Source of the DNA: a marine actinobacterium MedAcidi-G2B
Lineage (GTDB): Bacteria > Actinomycetota > Acidimicrobiia > Acidimicrobiales > MedAcidi-G1
Assembly (NCBI GenBank): GCA_000817115.1
Contig: JUEO01000007.1
Span: 1-54,080 of the forward strand
Length of the DNA: 54,080 nucleotides
Direction of reading: 5' to 3'
Made by a program: the position numbers and the translations under genes. Below, one piece after another: positions 35,713 through 44,450 of this stretch; positions within the stretch are counted from its first letter, which is position 1, and every line of letters begins with the position of its first letter. The notes beneath the pieces were generated by a model. The model did no database searches, was not told the DNA's origin, and was given only the letters and a program-made list of their open reading frames with translations.

Positions 35713-36099
35713 TTAGTTGTTGCCTTTGCTAAACGAACGAAAGAAGCAACTGTATTCCCCAGTGTGGCAGGCCCCTTTACCTTCTTGTTCTACCTTAAAC
35801 AAAAGCGTGTCCCCATCGCAGTCATAAAATGCTTCGTGGATGTACTGCCGGTCACCAGAAGTTTCACCTTTACACCAATACTCTTGCCTGCTGCGACTCC
35901 AAAACCAAGTACGTCCAGTAGATAAAGATTTTTTTAGAGACTCTCTGTTCATCCATGCCATCATTAGAATTTCGCCAGTATCTTTTTCTTGAATGACTGC
36001 GGGAACAAGACCATCAACGTTGTAGGTGATGATTTCTTCCTCTTCAACGCTCAAAGTAAACATTGGATTCAGGGTTGAACTTTCTTCAATTTCTGACAT
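35713..36099 (-). CDS. hisI: Phosphoribosyl-AMP cyclohydrolase
   Basis: A 128-residue zinc enzyme that opens the adenine ring in histidine synthesis. It shows [38 protein letters not shown] near residue 67 with a zinc Cys, the magnesium aspartates in [12 protein letters not shown] near 94, and [12 protein letters not shown] with the other Cys ligands. It is the monofunctional form: no HisE domain is fused. It lies 41 bases after the GroES-like gene and 3 bases before trpE. Confidence 0.96.
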   Translation of the reverse strand: MSEIEESSTLNPMFTLSVEEEEIITYNVDGLVPAVIQEKDTGEILMMAWMNRESLKKSLSTGRTWFWSRSRQEYWCKGETSGDRQYIHEAFYDCDGDTLLFKVEQEGKGACHTGEYSCFFRSFSKGNN

Positions 36100-36140
36100 A
36101 AGTCCAGTTTAGAGGGAACGGACTATCTCTAGCGCAGTAT

Positions 36141-36497
36141 TTAAAGGTAGAGCCCAGTACTTCCTTCTTCAAGCCGTGGAGATGCGACTGCGTGAACATC
36201 TCTTTCTCTAAGGATTATGTACTCGGATCCTCTGACTTCAACTTCATATCGGTCTTCCGGATTAAATAGAACTTGGTCCCCAACTTCCATTGCGCGAACG
36301 TTGGGCCCTGCCGCCACTACCTCCGCCCAAGCTAACCTTTTCCCCAGTTGAGCTGTTGCAGGGATAAGAATTCCGCCTGATGAACGTCTTTCTCCTTCTC
36401 CGTCATCAATGCTGACCAAAACACGGTCATTTAGCATCTTGATTGGAAGACCCTCTTCTGATGGTCCTGGGAGATTATAAATTTCAGATTCACTCAC
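36141..36497 (-). CDS. GroES-like (Cpn10 family) protein with C-terminal G-L-Y-L tail
   Basis: A 118-residue protein from GTG 36497. Residues 18-105 follow the co-chaperonin 10 pattern: IKMLNDRVLVSIDD, the mobile loop RRSSGGILIPATAQ (hydrophobic tripeptide I-L-I, as GroES uses to bind GroEL), WAEVVAAGPN, VGDQVLFNPEDRYEVEV, and EYIILRERDVHAV. It differs from a housekeeping GroES by a 17-residue N-terminal extension and about 13 extra residues at the C-terminus ending S-T-G-L-Y-L. No groEL is nearby; it is an orphan paralogue between hisF (23 bases) and hisI (41 bases). The last residues match a hydrophobic-Tyr-X tail, discussed in the findings. The fold is well supported; the role is not. Confidence 0.85.
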   Translation of the reverse strand: MSESEIYNLPGPSEEGLPIKMLNDRVLVSIDDGEGERRSSGGILIPATAQLGKRLAWAEVVAAGPNVRAMEVGDQVLFNPEDRYEVEVRGSEYIILRERDVHAVASPRLEEGSTGLYL

Positions 36498-36520
36498 TCA
36501 TTGAACGGTAGCGGACGAAA

Positions 36521-37291
36521 TCACTGATGCGGCCTAACTGAAATGCCCGCTTCTTTCATATGTTGTTTTGCTTCAGAAATAGTGTGGTCACCAAAATGAA
36601 AAATAGAGGCTGCGAGAACAGCGTCTGCTCCACCTTTTGTGACTCCCTCTACAAGGTGTTCTAAATTTCCTACTCCTCCGCTTGCAATCAATGGCACATT
36701 GCACTCACTTCCAAGCTCTCTTAGCATTACTAAATCAAATCCATTCAGAGTCCCATCTTTATCCATGGAGGTTTGAAGGATTTCTCCCGCTCCTCTTTGC
36801 ACCACCTCTTGAATCCAACTTTTAGCGTCAAGACCTGTGGCGGTCCTTCCACCATGACTGAACACTTCAAACTTTCCGGAGCCTTTTTCTGCACGCTTAG
36901 CGTCAACTGCCACAACAACACACTGTCTTCCAAACTCTTCGGCTAACTCCGTAACTAACTCGGGGCGCTCTATCGCTGCAGTATTGACCGAAACTTTGTC
37001 AGCTCCAGCACGAAGTATTCTTCTAGCATCTTCAAGGCTTCGAATGCCGCCTCCAACCGTAAACGGTATGAACACTTGCTCAGCTGTTCTATGAACAACA
37101 TCCACCATTGTTTTTTGGGCCTGCGGTGAAGCCGCTATATCCAAGAAAACAAGTTCATCTGCACCCTGGTTGTCATAATGAGCAGCCAGTTCTACCGGAT
37201 CTCCAGCATCACGCAGATCAAGAAAATTCACCCCTTTAACAACACGACCATTATCAACATCTAGACACGGAATGATTCGTACTGACTTCAT
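36521..37291 (-). CDS. hisF: Imidazole glycerol phosphate synthase, cyclase subunit
   Basis: A 256-residue TIM barrel that closes the imidazole ring with ammonia from HisH. The catalytic Asp is in [18 protein letters not shown] near residue 11 and the second in [15 protein letters not shown] near 180. Phosphate sites: [13 protein letters not shown] and [13 protein letters not shown]. It overlaps hisA by four bases (ATGA) and is followed by the GroES-like gene. Confidence 0.97.
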   Translation of the reverse strand: MKSVRIIPCLDVDNGRVVKGVNFLDLRDAGDPVELAAHYDNQGADELVFLDIAASPQAQKTMVDVVHRTAEQVFIPFTVGGGIRSLEDARRILRAGADKVSVNTAAIERPELVTELAEEFGRQCVVVAVDAKRAEKGSGKFEVFSHGGRTATGLDAKSWIQEVVQRGAGEILQTSMDKDGTLNGFDLVMLRELGSECNVPLIASGGVGNLEHLVEGVTKGGADAVLAASIFHFGDHTISEAKQHMKEAGISVRPHQ

Positions 37292-38022
37292 GAATCATCC
37301 TCGAGTTCTAGAGCTTCAAATAAACTGAAGACGTTCTCATAAATCGCTTTTCCGATGATTACGCCTTCTAAAGATTTTTGTGAAGCTTCTAACTTCTTCA
37401 AGTCTTCGATATCACTAATTGAGCCCACTCCCCCAGAAGCCACAACATTGATACACGTTTCTTCCAGCGAAGTCCGAAGAATCTCTAGATCTGGCCCGTT
37501 CATCGTTCCATCCTGTTCGATTTGAGTGACTATAAAAGCATCCACTTCATCTTCAGAAAACTTCTGCAACCCTTCAACCAATGAAACCCCCGTTCTCCTA
37601 GTCCATCCATGTGTCGCGATCTCTTCTCCAGAAACGTCTACGCCAACTGCGACACGCCCATATTCTGAAGACTCGGAAACTACGTCTGGACTTTCAATTG
37701 CAACAGTTCCAATCACTACTCGTTCCACCCCCGCATCAAACATGTTTCGCGCATCTTTTTGAGTTCGGATTCCCCCACCAACCTGAATCGGGATATCTAG
37801 TACTTCAGCTATCTCTTTAATGATCAAATGGTTTACTGGATCTCCAGAAAGTGCGGCATCCAAGTCAACGATATGCACCCACGACGCCCCCGCTTCCTGA
37901 AATAGTGTGGCCTGTTTCACCGGAGTCATTCCATAGATAGTTTCTTTTGAATAATCGCCTTGGAAGAGTCTCACGCAATTTCCACCACGCAGGTCAATAG
38001 CAGGAAATATTTTGAAACTCAT
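37288..38022 (-). CDS. hisA: Phosphoribosylformimino-AICAR-P isomerase
   Basis: 244 residues from ATG 38022, which overlaps the hisH stop as ATGA and gives the normal start [14 protein letters not shown]; the open frame continues 45 codons upstream into hisH, but that part is a shadow. HisA performs the Amadori isomerisation before the HisFH step. Catalytic Asp in [17 protein letters not shown] near residue 9 and in [15 protein letters not shown] near 170; [13 protein letters not shown] and [12 protein letters not shown] bind phosphate. The actinobacterial PriA form also isomerises the Trp intermediate; since trpF is present here, HisA alone may be monofunctional (inference). Confidence 0.95.
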   Translation of the reverse strand: MSFKIFPAIDLRGGNCVRLFQGDYSKETIYGMTPVKQATLFQEAGASWVHIVDLDAALSGDPVNHLIIKEIAEVLDIPIQVGGGIRTQKDARNMFDAGVERVVIGTVAIESPDVVSESSEYGRVAVGVDVSGEEIATHGWTRRTGVSLVEGLQKFSEDEVDAFIVTQIEQDGTMNGPDLEILRTSLEETCINVVASGGVGSISDIEDLKKLEASQKSLEGVIIGKAIYENVFSLFEALELEDDS

Positions 38023-38651
38023 GAATCTACACCTACTAAAGACACAAAGTTTTCTAGAATTTGTAATCCAACTTTTCCAGATTTTTCTGGATGAAACTGT
38101 GTGGCCCAGAGATTGTTTTGCGCTATAGCAGCGCATACCTCCTTGCCGTATACACAAGTGGCAACAGTGTGTGAACTGATTGGAGCGGCATAACTATGAA
38201 CAAAATATGCCCAGGATTCTTGTTCATTACCTTCAAACATTAAGTGGTTCTCTGCCTTTAGTAGGTTCCACTGCATTTGGGGTAACTTGTCGACACCCGA
38301 TACAAGTTCAACTTCCCCGTTTATTACTCCCAGACCTTTCAATCCAGGTGTTTCTTCACTTCTTTCATACAGCATTTGCAATCCAACACAGATTCCAAGG
38401 AACGGGCGCCCACCTTCTGCCGCTTCTTGCGCTGCTGACTTAGTCAATTCCCGCAATCCAGTTTCTTCAAGAGCGGAAATGCACCTACCAAAAGAACCAA
38501 CTCCCGGTAAAACCAAAGCATCAGCGCGATTAATAATCTCTTCATTGTCTGTTAATAGTGCTTCTACACCTAAATGCTCTAAGGCTTTTTGTGCTGATCT
38601 GAGGTTCCCAATCCCATAATCTAGAACCGCTATGAGTGGAACTCCTGTCAC
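38019..38651 (-). CDS. hisH: Imidazole glycerol phosphate synthase, glutamine amidotransferase subunit
   Basis: A 210-residue class I glutaminase that supplies ammonia to HisF. LDYGIGNLRSAQKALE at the start, PGVGSFGRCI near residue 50, nucleophile Cys in FLGICVGLQML near 83, and the His/Glu pair in WATQFHPEKSG near 188. GTG start at 38651 overlaps the hisB stop as GTGA, and its own stop overlaps hisA. Confidence 0.96.
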   Translation of the reverse strand: MTGVPLIAVLDYGIGNLRSAQKALEHLGVEALLTDNEEIINRADALVLPGVGSFGRCISALEETGLRELTKSAAQEAAEGGRPFLGICVGLQMLYERSEETPGLKGLGVINGEVELVSGVDKLPQMQWNLLKAENHLMFEGNEQESWAYFVHSYAAPISSHTVATCVYGKEVCAAIAQNNLWATQFHPEKSGKVGLQILENFVSLVGVDS

Positions 38652-39232
38652 AAGGTTCCTTTTGTAGACGGCAAAGTTGTTCCCTCTATTTTGATCGCGT
38701 CATATAAACAGCGTGCAACAGCTTTGAAACTTGCCTCCACTATATGATGAGTGTTTTTACCTCTAACTAAAGAAATATGAAGAGTTGCCTTAGCTGTGGT
38801 AGCAAACGCTCGCCAAAACTCTTCCATCAGTTGAGGATCAAAAGGAGGATCTCCAAGTATTTTCTCTCCAGGAAAATCTACTTCATAATGCAAAAACGGC
38901 CTCCCAGAAAGATCAAGGACAACTTCAACTAAAGCTTCGTCAAGAGGAACTCGCATAGAAGCAAACCGACGAACTCCCGTTTTATCTCCCAAAGCTTCCT
39001 GGAAAGCTTCCCCAAGTGTGATCCCAACATCCTCTACCGTGTGATGAGCATCAATAGCTAGGTCACCAGCACAATTAATTTTTAGCCCTATACCACCATG
39101 TCTTCCAAGCTGATCAAGCATGTGATCAAAAAACGGTATTCCAGTAGAAACGTCAACTGATCCCCCATCAAGAGAAACTTCAATACTCACCGAGGTCTCC
39201 GCCGTAGATCTTTCTGTTTTTGCTTTTCTCAT
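38648..39232 (-). CDS. hisB: Imidazoleglycerol-phosphate dehydratase
   Basis: A 194-residue manganese enzyme of histidine synthesis. Metal-binding repeats FFDHMLDQLGRHGG near residue 34 and DAHHTVEDVGITLG near 62, and the C-terminal pair HHIVEASFKAVAR near 162. Monofunctional, without the phosphatase domain found in E. coli HisB. It overlaps hisC (ATGA) and hisH (GTGA) by four bases each. Confidence 0.96.
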   Translation of the reverse strand: MRKAKTERSTAETSVSIEVSLDGGSVDVSTGIPFFDHMLDQLGRHGGIGLKINCAGDLAIDAHHTVEDVGITLGEAFQEALGDKTGVRRFASMRVPLDEALVEVVLDLSGRPFLHYEVDFPGEKILGDPPFDPQLMEEFWRAFATTAKATLHISLVRGKNTHHIVEASFKAVARCLYDAIKIEGTTLPSTKGTL

Positions 39233-40287
39233 TTCAGAATCTCTCCAAGTGCTTCAATAAACAAATCATTTTCACTTCTCTTGCCCACAGTCACCCGTAA
39301 ACAACCTTCTAAACCATCTACCATTGAAAAATCTCTAATAAGTATCGATCTTGAAATAAGTTCTTCCCAAATCTGTCTAGCGTCCTGATTCTTCGCCTTA
39401 AACAAAATAAAATTTGTTTCTGAAGGCCAAACTTCTAACGAAAACTTTCTTAAAGATTCACTTATTCGATCACGTTCTTTGATTATATCCGTGACTCGTT
39501 TTTCCAACGAAACTGAATCCTTTAGAGCCTCAAGCCCCAATTCCTGAGTGATAGTTCCTAGGTGATATGGAAGTGAAACTTTTCCAACCTCGTCAATACA
39601 CCAAGAAGGCCCAAGTAAATACCCGAGACGAAGACCTGCCAATCCCATCGCCTTGGAAAAAGTTCTACTGATCACAAGTGGGTGATCTTCAGAAAGCAAA
39701 GAAAGAAATGATGTATCAGCGAACTCTCCATAGGCCTCATCTATAAGCAAGATGCCTTTATAGGTTTCAAGAATCTCTAAGATTCTTTCAGGTAACTCTT
39801 TTGGCTCTGGAAGTCCTGTTGGATTATTCGGTGAGCATAGAAATATTAAGGAAGGCTTATATTCAATAATCTTTTCGCAAGTAGATTCCACATTAAGGCT
39901 GAAATCCAGCTCGCGCTCTCCTTCAATTACCGGAGTGCCGGTAATCGCTGCAATCTTTGAATGCATAACATAAGTCGGCTTGAAAACCATCAGAGATCTT
40001 TCTGAGCCTCCATAAGTTAAAAGAAAGTTTTGAAGTACTTCATTAGAACCGTTTGCAGCAAACACTTGATTAGCGAATATTCCGTATTTCTTAGCTATCT
40101 CTTCTCGAAGTTTTCCAGCTGAACGGTCTGGATAACGATTTAGATTCAACTCGTGTTCAGCAGTAAAGCCTTTGGAAGGTCCATCTGGTGCCTCATTGGC
40201 ATTTAGACGGACCGAAACATCTATTTGAGGAGAAAGGTATCCACTAGATCCTGATATTCCTTTGCGCGGTTTGAGGAAGTCACTCAT
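39229..40287 (-). CDS. hisC: Histidinol-phosphate aminotransferase
   Basis: 352 residues from ATG 40287, which overlaps the hisD stop as ATGAGTGA; the frame is open 16 codons further. A PLP fold type I enzyme: VRLNANEAPDGPS near residue 28, AANGSNEVLQNFL near 75, CSPNNPTGLP near 155, DEAYGEFAD near 185, the PLP lysine in SRTFSKAMGLAGLRLGY near 212, and LRVTVGKRSEND near the end. Second gene of the his operon. Confidence 0.95.
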   Translation of the reverse strand: MSDFLKPRKGISGSSGYLSPQIDVSVRLNANEAPDGPSKGFTAEHELNLNRYPDRSAGKLREEIAKKYGIFANQVFAANGSNEVLQNFLLTYGGSERSLMVFKPTYVMHSKIAAITGTPVIEGERELDFSLNVESTCEKIIEYKPSLIFLCSPNNPTGLPEPKELPERILEILETYKGILLIDEAYGEFADTSFLSLLSEDHPLVISRTFSKAMGLAGLRLGYLLGPSWCIDEVGKVSLPYHLGTITQELGLEALKDSVSLEKRVTDIIKERDRISESLRKFSLEVWPSETNFILFKAKNQDARQIWEELISRSILIRDFSMVDGLEGCLRVTVGKRSENDLFIEALGEILK

Positions 40288-41593
40288 TTTCTTCTTCAGC
40301 AATCTTCTTAATTCGTCTACGTATTGATTCAGCATGAGCGTCTAAACCCTCAGTTTCCGCTAGAACAACTGCATGCTTTCCTAATGCTGAAATCGTTTCC
40401 TTTGAAGCAGATATCATGTGCACTTCCTTCAAGAAGTCAGAGACACTCAAAGCTCCAGAAAACCTTGCAGTGCCTGCAGTAGGCAAAACATGGCTAGGAC
40501 CTGCGATGTAATCACCAAGAGTTGCAGGAGACCAAGATCCGCAAAAGATCGCTCCAGCATTCTTAACCTTTCCCGCCATGATTTCGGGATTATGAGTCAT
40601 TATTTGAAGATGCTCAGGAGCGACTATATCCACTACCTCTAAGGCCTGTTCAGGACCCTCAACTAAAACACAATAACCAGAACGAGAAAGTGTTGATTCA
40701 ATCTCTTCTTTCCTAATTGATGTCTCTAACATTTTTGTTATCTCAGAATAAACTTTTTCTGCGAATTTTTTTTCCCAAGTAACAAGCCAAGACAGGCCGT
40801 CTGGTCCATGCTCTGCTTGAACAATCAGATCCAAGGCGACTAAATCTGGAGAAGCAGTTTCATCAGCAACCACTACTACTTCTGACGGACCCGCAAATGA
40901 TGCCGGCACTCTTACTTTGCTAGAAACTTCTTGCTTGGCTAGAGACACGTAAATGTTTCCTGGCCCAACTATGACATCAACCGGTTCTACTTTTTCTGTG
41001 CCATACGCAAGTGCAGCTATCGCTTGTGCTCCACCAATAGGATGCACCTCTTGTACTCCCGCTATAGCAGCCGCTGCTAAAACTGACTGAGATATTCTTC
41101 CATCCGGATTCGGAGGTACTGCTACTACTATGCGTTCCACTCCCGCCATCTCTGCAGGAATAGCCGTCATGATTACAGTAGACGGGTAAGATGCTTTCCC
41201 CCCTGGTACATAACATCCTGCACTCCTTAAAGGAAGCAGCCGTGATTTTATGGACATCCCATCTCTTATTATTTCTTGCCCACTTAGATCATGTTTTGAA
41301 TAATAGGTTCGAACATTTTCTGCAGCTTTTTCCAGAGCAGCTCTAAGCTCTGGCGATATTTGCTCTAAAGCATTCTCCATTTCTTGTCTACCAACAGAGA
41401 GAGTTCTAGGGCGAGATCCATCAAAACGCTCGGTCATCTCATATAAAGCTTCGTCGCCTCTTTTCCGAACTTCTTCTATTATCCCTTTAACCACTGCAAC
41501 TATCTCTTCATTGTTTTCTTTAGAGAACGGACGCGGCAAATACTCAGATATTGATTTTTCAAGATCTCCGCGTACATCTAATTCTTTAAGCAC
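40280..41593 (-). CDS. hisD: Histidinol dehydrogenase
   Basis: A 437-residue zinc enzyme that makes the last two oxidations to histidine. LRSAGCYVPGGKASYPST near residue 120, VGPGNIYVSLAKQEV near 205, the zinc and base residues in VQAEHGPDGLSWLV near 260 and APEHLQIM near 325, and GDYIAGPSHVLPT near 362. GTG start at 41593 behind AAAAGG, the first gene of hisDCBHAF. The upstream 94 bases are shared with a divergent small gene. Confidence 0.97.
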   Translation of the reverse strand: MLKELDVRGDLEKSISEYLPRPFSKENNEEIVAVVKGIIEEVRKRGDEALYEMTERFDGSRPRTLSVGRQEMENALEQISPELRAALEKAAENVRTYYSKHDLSGQEIIRDGMSIKSRLLPLRSAGCYVPGGKASYPSTVIMTAIPAEMAGVERIVVAVPPNPDGRISQSVLAAAAIAGVQEVHPIGGAQAIAALAYGTEKVEPVDVIVGPGNIYVSLAKQEVSSKVRVPASFAGPSEVVVVADETASPDLVALDLIVQAEHGPDGLSWLVTWEKKFAEKVYSEITKMLETSIRKEEIESTLSRSGYCVLVEGPEQALEVVDIVAPEHLQIMTHNPEIMAGKVKNAGAIFCGSWSPATLGDYIAGPSHVLPTAGTARFSGALSVSDFLKEVHMISASKETISALGKHAVVLAETEGLDAHAESIRRRIKKIAEEENE

Positions 41594-41687
41594 CTTTTCA
41601 CGCTAGCGGGCTTTGAACCCAAGGACCGAATGAATATTTGAATTGGGCCAAAGTTGCGTTATTTGAAATACATGTAAAACTTGAAAA

Positions 41688-41879
41688 ATGAACACTAATG
41701 AACGCTTTACTGGAGAGTTATCATCAATTTCAACACAAATCGACGATCTAATAAGTCGGGTTGAAAAGATATTAGAAACCTCTTCTTTAAATAGAACTGA
41801 TGAGAATGCAGGTTTACTCGAGATTGAAAGACACCTTCGCTCTACCCGACGTGAAGTCAATCGTTTGATAAAGGATTAA
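41688..41879 (+). CDS. Small helical acidic protein, function unknown
   Basis: A 63-residue protein, ATG at 41688. The sequence is mostly helix-forming and charged (ISTQIDDLISRVEKILETS, then LLEIERHLRSTRREVNRLI), with a coiled-coil feel and no membrane segment. No family recognised. The composition looks more protein-like than the open frame on the other strand, which is serine/valine-rich. The ribosome binding site is poor (CTTGAAAA). It stands alone between hisD and nth. Confidence 0.55.
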   Translation: MNTNERFTGELSSISTQIDDLISRVEKILETSSLNRTDENAGLLEIERHLRSTRREVNRLIKD

Positions 41880-41923
41880 GAGTTTGAGGCCTGATGTGTG
41901 AATTTCTCTTAAAGTCGCTTTTA

Positions 41924-42565
41924 TCAGACTTCAGAAGAAGGACAAAAATCATTCAGAGTGCATTCCTCGCAACGCGGCTTACGGCTTGGGCAAACTCTTC
42001 GCCCATGTAAAATCAGCCTCAAACTAAAAGAGCCCCTCTCATCTTCTGGAATCATAGGATTTAAAGCCATTTCAATTTTTACTGGATCCGTCTCTTCAGT
42101 CAATCCCAGCCTGCGAGAAAGACGCCCAACATGAGTATCTACTGGAAGTCCGGGAAGCCCTAAATCAACGCTACGAACAACATTTGCAGTCTTTCTTCCG
42201 ACACCTGGGAGTGAGGTTAGATCTTCCATGGCGCCTGGAACTTCGCTGTCATAAACCTCAACTAGTCTCTGAGCCATTCCAAGTAAATTCTTTGCTTTTG
42301 AAGCGTAAAACCCAGTTGAACGAACAATCTCTTCCAGTTCCGAGAGATCAGCTTCGGCTAGATCTTTTGGAGACGAGTACCTCTTAAACAAGGCAGGAGT
42401 TACCATGTTCACTCTTTTGTCTGTGCATTGCGCAGAGAGAATAGTGGCAGCTAACAACTGAAATGGATTCTTATGATCAAGTTCACAAATGGCTTCTGGA
42501 TACTCGTCAGTTAAACGCAAGTGAGTTTCTCGAGCCCGTCCTTTTGGTGTTCTTGGACTACCCAT
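41924..42565 (-). CDS. nth: Endonuclease III (DNA glycosylase/AP lyase)
   Basis: A 213-residue base-excision enzyme for oxidised pyrimidines. LAATILSAQCTDKRVN near residue 32, helix-hairpin-helix LTSLPGVGRKTANVV near 115 with the catalytic Lys, VDTHVGRLSRRLGL near 135 with the catalytic Asp, and the [4Fe-4S] loop Cys-x6-Cys-x2-Cys-x5-Cys (CPSRKPRCEECTLNDFC) at the end. Monocistronic, divergent from mshD. Confidence 0.96.
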   Translation of the reverse strand: MGSPRTPKGRARETHLRLTDEYPEAICELDHKNPFQLLAATILSAQCTDKRVNMVTPALFKRYSSPKDLAEADLSELEEIVRSTGFYASKAKNLLGMAQRLVEVYDSEVPGAMEDLTSLPGVGRKTANVVRSVDLGLPGLPVDTHVGRLSRRLGLTEETDPVKIEMALNPMIPEDERGSFSLRLILHGRRVCPSRKPRCEECTLNDFCPSSEV

Positions 42566-42616
42566 ACTTAAGACAGTAGCCTGACTTGGGCCTAGTTCGG
42601 CGATAGCCTTTGCTTC

Positions 42617-43363
42617 ATGCCGTCAGAAGATTTTCCCCAACCCGAAACATTACTCCTCTCAGACGGAACCGACTCTGCAACTCTCTCCCTTACACGCAAT
42701 GGATGGAACGTTGAACTGGATGTACCTGGAGGAAAAGACGAGAATAAAAAAAGACTTCTTGAAGCCGCCGCTCAAGCAATAGCCATAGGTGAGGGTGGTC
42801 GCTTAGAGTACTGGATAGAAAGCGTTCAAAGCGACTGCGATCAAGTACCTTTAGCGGCTGGCTATACCCCTTATCGTGATCTATGGCGGCTCTCTCGGCC
42901 ACTTCCTGCGCAAGAAAGCCAATTGATCACTCGTTCATTCACGACTGATGATCTTCCAGAAATAGTCGCTATCAATAACCGTGCCTTTTCTTGGCATCCA
43001 GAGCGGAGTGATCAAACAACCGAAGATTTTGAAAAAAACATGAAAGAGTCATGGTTTAGTCCAAATGGCTTACGCGTATGGGAATCAGATGGAATTATTA
43101 AAGGTTTTTGTTGGACGAAAATCCATCACGACCTTTCACCACTCCAAGGCGAAATTTATGTCATTGCAGTTGACCCAGAATTTCAGGGTGAAGGCTCAGG
43201 AACCAAACTTGTACTCGCTGGCTTAGATTGGATTCATAGCAACGATATAAACCAAGCAATACTTTATGTAGAGTCAGACAACTATCCCGCTAACCGTATT
43301 TATAATGCACTTGGCTTCAGCCACGACACAACTAACCGAGCTTATGAAAGATTTATAAGATAG
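42617..43363 (+). CDS. mshD: Mycothiol synthase (MshD-like GNAT acetyltransferase)
   Basis: A 248-residue protein with a degenerate N-terminal and an intact C-terminal GNAT domain, the layout of MshD, which acetylates Cys-GlcN-Ins to make mycothiol. Family landmarks: INNRAFSWHPERSDQT near residue 125, ESWFSPNGLRVWE, GFCWTKIH near 165, GEIYVIAVDPEFQGEGSGTK near 182 (the acetyl-CoA site), LYVESDNYPANRIYNALGF near 230. Mycothiol is the thiol buffer of Actinobacteria, so this gene supports the lineage. Other msh genes are not in the window. Confidence 0.88.
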   Translation: MPSEDFPQPETLLLSDGTDSATLSLTRNGWNVELDVPGGKDENKKRLLEAAAQAIAIGEGGRLEYWIESVQSDCDQVPLAAGYTPYRDLWRLSRPLPAQESQLITRSFTTDDLPEIVAINNRAFSWHPERSDQTTEDFEKNMKESWFSPNGLRVWESDGIIKGFCWTKIHHDLSPLQGEIYVIAVDPEFQGEGSGTKLVLAGLDWIHSNDINQAILYVESDNYPANRIYNALGFSHDTTNRAYERFIR

Positions 43364-43416
43364 GAACTCATTTCATTTTTTGGAGTGTTCCCCTGACTTA
43401 CCTGAGAAACTAAGAC

Positions 43417-43752
43417 ATGCAAGAACGACGTTGGATCAACAGATATCAGCCACAAACACTGGTAACAGGAACCATGCTTCTCTACATCGAAGGCCTCTTC
43501 AATATGGTCCGAGGCAACCAGCTTCTTCTGCTGGTAGGTGTCCTAATGTTTCCTGCTGCTTACCTCATAGCTAACGAGAAGAAGATTGGGTGGACCCTAG
43601 GAATCACCACCTCGCTAATCGCTATAGCAATCAGATTGGTCGCAATAGGACCAGGATTGAATGTTTTATTTGCATTAATCTTCCCTGTTGTATTAGCGAC
43701 ACTACTTCTTCATCCAACAAGCCGCGAATACCAGAAAATTTGGTTCAAATGA
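43417..43752 (+). CDS. Small membrane protein upstream of menG, function unknown
   Basis: A 111-residue protein with three hydrophobic segments: about 35-52 (LLLLVGVLMFPAAYLIA), 57-75 (GWTLGITTSLIAIAIRLVA) and 78-98 (LNVLFALIFPVVLATLLL). No catalytic motif. Its stop overlaps the menG start (ATGA at 43749-43752), so it is co-translated with a menaquinone enzyme. A role near quinone metabolism would be guesswork. Confidence 0.7.
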   Translation: MQERRWINRYQPQTLVTGTMLLYIEGLFNMVRGNQLLLLVGVLMFPAAYLIANEKKIGWTLGITTSLIAIAIRLVAIGPGLNVLFALIFPVVLATLLLHPTSREYQKIWFK

Positions 43753-44450
43753 CAACCACAGGAAAAAATCTCCCAGCTGAAGAAGAAAAAGAAGCCACCG
43801 TTACAGCAATGTTTGATCGAATAGCCCCACGCTATGACCTAGTGAATAGATTAATGACATTTCGCCTAGATGTAAGATGGAGAAGAAAGTCAATTCAATC
43901 TCTATCGCTCCCAAATCAATCAATCATTCTTGATATTGCTTGCGGTACAGGAGATTTCTGTAGAGATTTGGAAAAAGATGGTTTCACACCATTTGGAATC
44001 GACCTGTCTCAAGGAATGCTTTCCTCTGCAAGAACAGCTTCTCCACTCGTCAACGCTGACGCATTAGTTCTACCAATAAACAATGCGTCCATCGACGGGG
44101 TTACTTGTGGATTTGCTTTACGAAACTTCGTCTCCCTCCCTCCCTTCTTTGATGAATTGAGTCGTGTTTTACGGCCCGGAGGCCGTATTGCTCTTCTTGA
44201 AGTAGATAAACCTTCGAATAGATTTATACGACTCGTACACAACTTTCACTTCGGCAAAATTGTCCCAATTCTGGGATCTATTCTTTCCGACGGCAAGGCC
44301 TATAAATATCTCCCAGAATCAGTGGCGTATTTACCAGAATTTGACGCATTAAAAGAAATGCTTTCAGTCGCAGGATTCATAGACATCAGGAAACAAAAGT
44401 TAACAAGCGGGGTTGCGCAAATTCTTACTGCGACTAAACCAACGAACTAA
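43749..44450 (+). CDS. menG: Demethylmenaquinone methyltransferase
   Basis: 233 residues from ATG 43749, chosen for the ATGA overlap with the previous gene; the frame is open further upstream but that is shadow. UbiE/MenG family: MFDRIAPRYDLVNRLMTFRLD near residue 22 (split motif), SAM site LDIACGTGDFCRDL near 64, IDLSQGML, GFALRNFVSLPPFF near 120 and RVLRPGGRIALLEVDKP near 142. It C-methylates demethylmenaquinone, the final step of menaquinone. The convergent menA gene shares four bases with its stop. Confidence 0.93.
   Translation: MTTTGKNLPAEEEKEATVTAMFDRIAPRYDLVNRLMTFRLDVRWRRKSIQSLSLPNQSIILDIACGTGDFCRDLEKDGFTPFGIDLSQGMLSSARTASPLVNADALVLPINNASIDGVTCGFALRNFVSLPPFFDELSRVLRPGGRIALLEVDKPSNRFIRLVHNFHFGKIVPILGSILSDGKAYKYLPESVAYLPEFDALKEMLSVAGFIDIRKQKLTSGVAQILTATKPTN

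Noticed and set aside
38023-38157. N-terminal extension of hisA of 45 codons.
   Set aside because: It lies wholly inside hisH, is unlike any HisA N-terminus, and the ATG at 38022 gives the standard start with ATGA coupling.
41603-41860. Minus-strand frame of 85 codons opposite the small helical gene.
   Set aside because: Serine/valine-rich shadow composition and no ribosome binding site; the plus-strand frame is more protein-like.
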